From assembly GCF_900116865.1 (NCBI RefSeq), contig NZ_FPCD01000010.1, forward strand, positions 62,001-126,000: a stretch of 64,000 bases of DNA, given 5' to 3'. A program made the translations under genes and the position numbers. The first letter of the stretch is position 1. Every line of letters begins with the position of its first letter. The stretch is from Butyrivibrio sp. M55 (GTDB lineage Bacteria; Bacillota; Clostridia; Lachnospirales; Lachnospiraceae). This document shows, one piece after another, positions 59,103 through 64,000 of this stretch. The notes under the pieces were generated by a model, which was not told where the DNA came from, made no database searches, and saw nothing but the letters and a program-made list of their open reading frames with translations.

Positions 59103-60830
59103 TTATATCTTCGCGAAAATAGCCGTCTCCTCATCAAGCTCACCTGCGATACGGCTGTTTTCATCCATACGCCTTGAAATATTGTCCATATCGGATACGA
59201 GTATCTGAGTGCTCTCAGCAGCTGATGAAACGCCGCGAACACCGTCTTCTATGGATGTTGTGATATTGTTGATGGATTCTGCTATATCACTGAAAGTAGA
59301 CTTAAATCCTTCAGTCTTATTGCTGAAGTCATCCATGACACTTTCAATATAATTGGCATTCTCTTTATATTTCTCGCCGTCCTCAACAAACTTCTCAAAC
59401 TGAGGCAGGATTGAATTCTGCAAATAATCAACAAGCTCGTTTGCGCTGCTTGAAAGATTGTGAGCTGCCTCAACAACAACAGAGTTGATCTCCTGAATAT
59501 TTCCGGCAGTTCTCTTACTGTTTTCGGCAAGAGATCCAATCTCACTCGCAACAACCGCAAAACCTTTTCCGGCTGCTCCCGCTCTTGCAGCTTCAATAGA
59601 AGCGTTAAGAGAAAGAAGGTTTGTCTGTGTCGCGATACTCATGATCTCAGCTGTAAGTGAATTAACCTGATCAACACTCTGGCTGTCTTCAATAGCCTGA
59701 TTCAAAGATGTAAGAATATCCTCAACCTTGGCATTTGTTTCAGCCATAGTTGTTCTTGCAGACTTCTCCATCGCATCCGCATGCTCTTTCATAATCTTGG
59801 AATATTCATTTATCTCACGGCTCTTGTCAGCCATCTCATCAACTTCAACTCTTACAGCTTCCGTATTATTATTGATAGTACCTGCGCTGTCGGCAACTTC
59901 CTCCATAGTAGCGGTAAGTTCCTCTGTAAGCGCCGAAAGATCTGCAGCACTGCTGTTTGATGTCTTTACGCTTCCCAAAACATCGCTTACAACCTTATCC
60001 ATTGCAGATGAATTATTTGTAATGGTCATAAAGATATTCTGAAGGTGTTCAATGAATGAGTTGATACCTTTACCAAGAGCTCCGATTTCGTCATTGGATT
60101 CAATCGTGATACGCTTTGTAAGATCTCCTTCACGTCTGTTGATACCTTCAATAATCTCATTAAGCTCTGCTTCCGCCTTGATCACAGGCCTTACAACATG
60201 TCTAAGTACAATGTAAAGCGCGATGACTACAGCAAGAATACTTATTACAATTACTGCAAATCCAGAAAGTCTTGCGATCATGTAGCTGGTGCTAAGATCC
60301 TGTCTTGCCGTATCCGAGCTTCCGCGAAAAGCTTCAATAATATCGTTGATATCTGCACTTAACTGCTTTGAACTCTCGGCAACAAGGCCATTGGCAGTCG
60401 CATATGCATCCTTGGTTTTCTGAGCTGCGCTCTGTGCCAAAAGAACCTTAACAGCATCTCTGAAACTCTGATAATCGGTAAGCATCTTTTCATAGCTTGC
60501 CGTGCTGCCTTCGGTAACGTACTTGTTGTAATCAGCCATTGTCTGATCCAAAACCGCCTCTTCTTCCTCGATCGCGGAAATAACGGAAGTCATTGTCTCA
60601 AAATCAGTAGCTACAATATGCGACAGAGCCAAAGTATGAATGTTTTTGGATGTCTGTCCTATCGTATCAAGCTCATTTATGGCAGCCATATAATCATCTG
60701 CGATTGTTGACGCTGTCTTATTTACCTTTCTAAGATTTGTTAATGACATTACATTTGAAAAAATGGAAACAAATCCCAATAGAAGGACCGGAACCATAAT
60801 CATTACACGAATACTTGCTTTTCTCTTCAT
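59103..60830 (-). CDS. methyl-accepting chemotaxis protein
   Basis: 575 residues. First membrane helix about 10-30, an extracytoplasmic four-helix-bundle ligand domain (about 33-185), second helix about 188-210, HAMP domain, then the cytoplasmic signalling domain with the conserved tip [19 protein letters not shown] and [18 protein letters not shown]. It controls CheA activity. It begins 15 bases after a binding lipoprotein gene, so that lipoprotein may present ligand to it. Confidence 0.93.
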   Translation of the reverse strand: MKRKASIRVMIMVPVLLLGFVSIFSNVMSLTNLRKVNKTASTIADDYMAAINELDTIGQTSKNIHTLALSHIVATDFETMTSVISAIEEEEAVLDQTMADYNKYVTEGSTASYEKMLTDYQSFRDAVKVLLAQSAAQKTKDAYATANGLVAESSKQLSADINDIIEAFRGSSDTARQDLSTSYMIARLSGFAVIVISILAVVIALYIVLRHVVRPVIKAEAELNEIIEGINRREGDLTKRITIESNDEIGALGKGINSFIEHLQNIFMTITNNSSAMDKVVSDVLGSVKTSNSSAADLSALTEELTATMEEVADSAGTINNNTEAVRVEVDEMADKSREINEYSKIMKEHADAMEKSARTTMAETNAKVEDILTSLNQAIEDSQSVDQVNSLTAEIMSIATQTNLLSLNASIEAARAGAAGKGFAVVASEIGSLAENSKRTAGNIQEINSVVVEAAHNLSSSANELVDYLQNSILPQFEKFVEDGEKYKENANYIESVMDDFSNKTEGFKSTFSDIAESINNITTSIEDGVRGVSSAAESTQILVSDMDNISRRMDENSRIAGELDEETAIFAKI

Positions 60831-60845
60831 CGATCCAACCTCCTA

Positions 60846-62264
60846 TTACTCACTTACCTCAGAACTTGCTTCTGCAACTGTATCACTATCAGCATCGGCA
60901 TTTTCTTCAGAAGCCTCTTCCTCATTTTCTTCCGCAGCCGCCTCTTCTGTACCGCTTTCCTCTTCCGAAGTCTCAGCACCTTCCGCATCGCCTGTCGATT
61001 CTACACCCGTTACAGCGGTAACCATATCATTTAACAGAGACTGAAGGCTCTTACCCTTAGGATTACCCTCGCTTATAATTGTTCCAAAATTTGTTGCAGG
61101 ATCCCAGAATGTTCCGCCAACTCGCTGAAGGCTTGCATACTCAGCCTGCTTCTGAAGTGCCTGAAGTCCCTTTGACTGAGCAACTTCGCCTGAAGATGAA
61201 GCCGCTGTATTTGAAGGTCCCTGACCTCTCATCGAGAATCTGAGAGACTGATTCTTTTCATTTGTCATCCAATCGGCAAACTTATTTGCCCAAGCAGTAT
61301 TTTCAGAATACGAATTGACACCTACAAGCTTATATCCCGCATAGCTTGACATCTGAAGTTGCTGTCCCGCAACAGTATATGTAGGAAGCTTCGTTGCAGC
61401 ATAGTCATTGCCCCACGCCTCCTTAATTTCATTTTCATCCCATGTTCCGCTGACACCCGCAATAATAGACCCGTTTGCAGCTCCAACGGCAAAGTCATCA
61501 TTTGCCGCACTTAAAAAGCCCGGACTGCGTGTGATATCCAACATTGCCTGTGCAACATCTACACCTTTTATCTTGGTATTTTTGGCATTCCAGTTACAAT
61601 AAGTAGATATTCCGTCGTCAGCAAGACCGATTTCCATATCCGTATTACCAAAGAATGAATATATATACCAACCGGAAGTCAGTTCCATAAATATCTTCTT
61701 GCCCTCGCGTTCAGCAACAGCAAGTATTCCGTCCATTGTCTGAACATCTTCATCACTTAAATATCTTTTGTCATAAAAAAGGAAGTATCCATTATCCGCA
61801 GTCAAAGGATATGCATACAAAGTTCCGTTAAAAGAAGCTGCTTCACTTGAAGCCGCAAGGTTTCTTCCCGAAATCTCCGAAGCATTGGGAACCTCTTTAA
61901 GTACGCCGGATGCGATCAAAGCCATCAACTGGTCATCCGCAAAAGTAAATACATCGGGTGCATTAAGAACATCACCGAGAATATCATCTTTTGCAGCAGA
62001 CTCACTATGAGCTTCGAATGTAATATTGAAATTAGCCTGTGATGAATATTCAGACACAAAGCTTGATATGATCTGATTAATAAGATCGGCATCTTCTTCA
62101 GATCCCCAAACTCTGAGAGAAACATCTCCTGAAGGAAGCTCGTTATCATTAACAGCTTCTGTCTCAGAAACGCTTTCTTCCTCACCGCCACTTGCGCCAC
62201 AACCTGCAAGTGAGCTCAAAGAAATCACTGCAGACAGTAAAATTGTTAACATTTTTTTGAACAT
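60846..62264 (-). CDS. extracellular solute-binding lipoprotein (family 1, sugar type)
   Basis: 472 residues. Lipobox LAGC near residue 22, then a family 1 binding domain (LRVWGSEEDADLINQIISSF, GVLKEVPNASEISGRN, YAYPLTADNGYFLFYDK, NSYSENTAWANKFADWMTNE). This type usually binds maltodextrins or related sugars. A Glu/Ala/Ser-rich acidic tail of about 55 residues closes the protein, which is uncommon. No permease or ATPase gene is adjacent; a chemoreceptor gene follows instead. GGAGG lies seven bases before the ATG. Confidence 0.9.
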   Translation of the reverse strand: MFKKMLTILLSAVISLSSLAGCGASGGEEESVSETEAVNDNELPSGDVSLRVWGSEEDADLINQIISSFVSEYSSQANFNITFEAHSESAAKDDILGDVLNAPDVFTFADDQLMALIASGVLKEVPNASEISGRNLAASSEAASFNGTLYAYPLTADNGYFLFYDKRYLSDEDVQTMDGILAVAEREGKKIFMELTSGWYIYSFFGNTDMEIGLADDGISTYCNWNAKNTKIKGVDVAQAMLDITRSPGFLSAANDDFAVGAANGSIIAGVSGTWDENEIKEAWGNDYAATKLPTYTVAGQQLQMSSYAGYKLVGVNSYSENTAWANKFADWMTNEKNQSLRFSMRGQGPSNTAASSSGEVAQSKGLQALQKQAEYASLQRVGGTFWDPATNFGTIISEGNPKGKSLQSLLNDMVTAVTGVESTGDAEGAETSEEESGTEEAAAEENEEEASEENADADSDTVAEASSEVSE

Positions 62265-62424
62265 AACATGCCTCCTAATTCATTCCGAGGAAATAACCTA
62301 TCATATTATTTTAGCTAATTCAATCTTTAGTGTAAATAGTTTATAAAATATTTATAATCGCTTTATCGATTCTTTATAATTCCATCTCAGCCCTGTATCC
62401 ATGTGCTTTTTTGACAATAAAAAA

Positions 62425-62471
62425 ACGCCATTTTCTCATTATGTAAACCAAAACAATGAGAGAAATGGCGC
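62425..62471. terminator. bidirectional terminator
   Basis: Stem with CGCCATTT(C)TCTCATT on one side and AATGAGA(G)AAATGGCG on the other, flanked by A and T runs. On the minus strand it lies 12 bases past the stop of a possible gene remnant (62483). Confidence 0.8.
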
Positions 62472-62482
62472 ATTTTTATTCA

Positions 62483-62620
62483 TTATTTTCCATAAATCTT
62501 TTTCTTAGAATCCTCTCCTGATGTAAACGGTCCCGGTATAACATCCGCGCCGCGGTGATTTCCAATTGAACTAAGTCGCTGCGCGACGGCCTGCCAAGGC
62601 TGTGGCGCAGCGTTTTTCTT
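62483..62620 (-). pseudogene. possible 3' remnant of a gene
   Basis: On the minus strand an open frame without start gives about 45 residues (PQPWQAVAQRLSSIGNHRG, then ADVIPGPFTSGEDSKKKIYG) ending TAA at 62483-62485, just before a strong terminator. The sequence looks like a real protein end. The parent is not recognised; its 5' part may have been removed when the IS91-type element arrived. Could be chance. Confidence 0.35.
62577..62612. repeat. GC-rich hairpin near the IS left end
   Basis: Stem CGCTGCGC / GCGCAGCG, followed by TTTTTCTTTT on the plus strand. It may be the terminal hairpin of the IS91-type element or a terminator. A GAAC tetranucleotide, the known IS91-family target, lies at 62568-62571. 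The rest of 62613-62820 shows no gene. Confidence 0.5.
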
Positions 62621-62820
62621 TTACTTAAAAAGCAGTAGATAGTGAAACTCTGATGATGTATGTTTAAGTTACCACACCAAAACTGAACATTACCAAAACC
62701 ACTACTACTGCCATGAAAAGCGTATCATTTATCATTACTTCATACAAGCATTTTTATTGGAATCGTCCACCTCCATGGTTAGGGTAACTATTAGATTACT
62801 ACTACTTATGGAGGCTTTTT

Positions 62821-63690
62821 ATGTACGAAGAAATACTACAAAGAATTGAAAAGGAATGCGAAATAAGAAATCTTTCGCCAAGAACGTGCTTCATTTATAA
62901 GTTTCATACTACTAAGTTCCTGGAGTGGGCAGGTGAAAAGTCTATTTCAGAACTCACCCTTTATGATGTCCGCAATTACATTCTTGAGCGTAGAACTGAT
63001 GGTGCCACTCCAGGTTACTGCAACTCTATGAGTTCTGCACTATCATTCTTTTTTAAACATCTACTTCATATCCCATGGGATCTTGATATCGTTCCCAGAA
63101 TGAAGATCGACTGGACATTACCACAGACTCTATCTCTGGAAGAAATTGAAAAGCTCATAGATACTGCTGAAAACATCAGAAACAAAGCCATAATAGCTCT
63201 TGTCTATTCTTCCGGTCTACGGGCAGGAGAAGTTGTACGCCTCGCTCCAAGTGATATTTACATGAGTACCATGCAGGTTCATGTTCGTAACAGTAAAAAC
63301 CGCGGAGATCATTGGACTATTCTTTCTGAAAGAACTTTAGAGCTCTTGAAACAGTATTGGCGTTCATATCCTGTACCACGGGATTATCTTTTTGTTACAT
63401 TGAAGAATCCTCATGCTCCGCTTCATGTAGGCGGTGTCGAGATCATGATGAAAAGGATAGGCAAAGAAGCTGGTATAGACCTTCATCCTCACATGCTGCG
63501 CCACTCCTTCGCCACTCATTTGATTGAGACTCATACTGACAGAGAGTATGTTCAGGCAATGCTTGGTCATAGATCTCCGAATTCGACCCAGGTTTATATC
63601 CATGTTTCAAACAAAGCCATCATGGGCGTAAAGAGTCCGTTGGATGCTCCCAAGAAAAAGAAGGGCAAGCGAAAGAAGAAGGAAGGCTGA
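62821..63690 (+). CDS. tyrosine recombinase of an IS91-type element
   Basis: 289 residues. N-terminal SAM-like DNA-binding domain (about 1-85) and catalytic domain with the full set: R in SSGLRAGEVV, H-x-x-R in HMLRHSFATHL, H in LGHRSPNSTQ and the nucleophile Tyr in QVYIHVS. A basic tail (KKKKGKRKKKEG) ends it. One base separates it from an IS91-type transposase, an arrangement known from a subgroup of the IS91 family. GGAGG precedes the ATG. Confidence 0.9.
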   Translation: MYEEILQRIEKECEIRNLSPRTCFIYKFHTTKFLEWAGEKSISELTLYDVRNYILERRTDGATPGYCNSMSSALSFFFKHLLHIPWDLDIVPRMKIDWTLPQTLSLEEIEKLIDTAENIRNKAIIALVYSSGLRAGEVVRLAPSDIYMSTMQVHVRNSKNRGDHWTILSERTLELLKQYWRSYPVPRDYLFVTLKNPHAPLHVGGVEIMMKRIGKEAGIDLHPHMLRHSFATHLIETHTDREYVQAMLGHRSPNSTQVYIHVSNKAIMGVKSPLDAPKKKKGKRKKKEG

Positions 63691-63691
63691 C

Positions 63692-64000
63692 ATGGATAAC
63701 ATAACTATTCAGGATGTTTTTGAACAGTTTCTTCCTACGATTGCTGACAGATCATTTTCTGATGAGCAGTTCAGAGCAATTCAATGCATAAGGTCATGTC
63801 GCACAGCAGAAATGGGCGCCCATGTAAGTGAATGTGAATCCTGTCATTCTAAATTTATCCATTACAACTCATGCAAGAACAGGCATTGTCCCATGTGCCA
63901 GGCAATGGAGGTTGATGAATGGATAGACTTAAGACGAGAAGATGTCCTTGATGCTCCTTACTTTCATACAGTGTTTACTGTACCAGGGCTTTTATATCCA
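63692..64000 (+). CDS. IS91-family transposase, N-terminal part (cut by window end)
   Basis: 103 residues visible and open at the edge. The zinc-binding start with ECESCHSKFIHYNSCKNRHC and PMCQ is typical of IS91 transposases, followed by PYFHTVFTVPG. These HUH (Y2) enzymes move DNA by rolling-circle-like transposition. The ATG directly follows the recombinase stop. Confidence 0.9.
   Translation, partial: MDNITIQDVFEQFLPTIADRSFSDEQFRAIQCIRSCRTAEMGAHVSECESCHSKFIHYNSCKNRHCPMCQAMEVDEWIDLRREDVLDAPYFHTVFTVPGLLYP

Larger units (their letters stand above)
62571..64000 (+). mobile_element. IS91-type insertion element, left part
   Basis: Tyrosine recombinase plus HUH transposase, with a probable left end near the hairpin at 62577. 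The exact boundary is not known and the right end lies outside the window. Confidence 0.65.

Overview
The window reads as a chromosome segment of an anaerobic Firmicute, most likely a motile Lachnospiraceae (Butyrivibrio/Pseudobutyrivibrio/Roseburia-like). This is inferred from gene order and family content rather than from a marker gene: the rpmE-DUF1385-prmC-prfA block, the cysS-mrnC-rlmB-sigH block, a Clostridia-type division/cell-wall cluster, a DUF5721 protein, a fused AroE-AroK, and low-to-moderate GC with strong GGAGG ribosome binding sites. Most genes lie on the minus strand.

Layout. 1-4,030: LytTR response regulator, DegV protein, LacI regulator, DUF5721 protein, stand-alone Hpt protein. 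4,122-8,549: translation block (prfA, prmC, DUF1385 membrane protein, rpmE) and a zinc-ribbon/YPQN-repeat membrane protein. 8,667-16,743: the standout region, six tandem paralogous secreted proteins. Each has a near-identical signal peptide, a coiled-coil with one invariant Cys, a small conserved module resembling one found in phage tail proteins, a glycine-periodic stalk of variable length, and a C-terminal head that differs between members. They share promoters and repeated hairpins, and the region ends in an array of evenly spaced hairpins. 17,010-20,909: sigH, rlmB, mrnC, cysS, ispF. 20,962-28,000: azlCD, AlaX-type editing protein, CarD regulator, GNAT, EAL phosphodiesterase, GH13 enzyme. 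28,089-29,600: tRNA-Met(CAT) with promoter and terminator, an orphan PD-(D/E)XK-like protein, and a second hairpin array. 29,960-36,215: MATE exporter, argS, queH, aroE-aroK and a small unknown protein. 36,411-41,947: complete peptide-type ABC transporter and nrdR. 42,121-44,570: DUF2142 membrane protein and a 311-bp foldback element. 44,617-54,692: division cluster mraZ-rsmH-ftsL-PBP-mraY-murD-ftsW-ftsQ-ftsZ with a clear MraZ operator. 54,821-60,830: lgt, ychF, a lipoprotein pair, a HigBA-like toxin-antitoxin pair and a chemoreceptor. 60,846-64,000: a sugar-type binding lipoprotein, a probable gene remnant, and the start of an IS91-type element with its tyrosine recombinase, cut by the window end.

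Best candidates for something undescribed: (1) the six-gene secreted stalk-and-head family, whose members look like products of head swapping and stalk-length variation; (2) two arrays (4 and 6 units) of a 34-36 bp palindrome built on ATGACTTTTT, repeated every 74-75 bp, each lying 5' of a minus-strand gene; (3) the 311-bp near-perfect foldback after ftsZ. Functions for these three are inference only. No searches or structure predictions were run; all statements come from reading the sequence and known family signatures.
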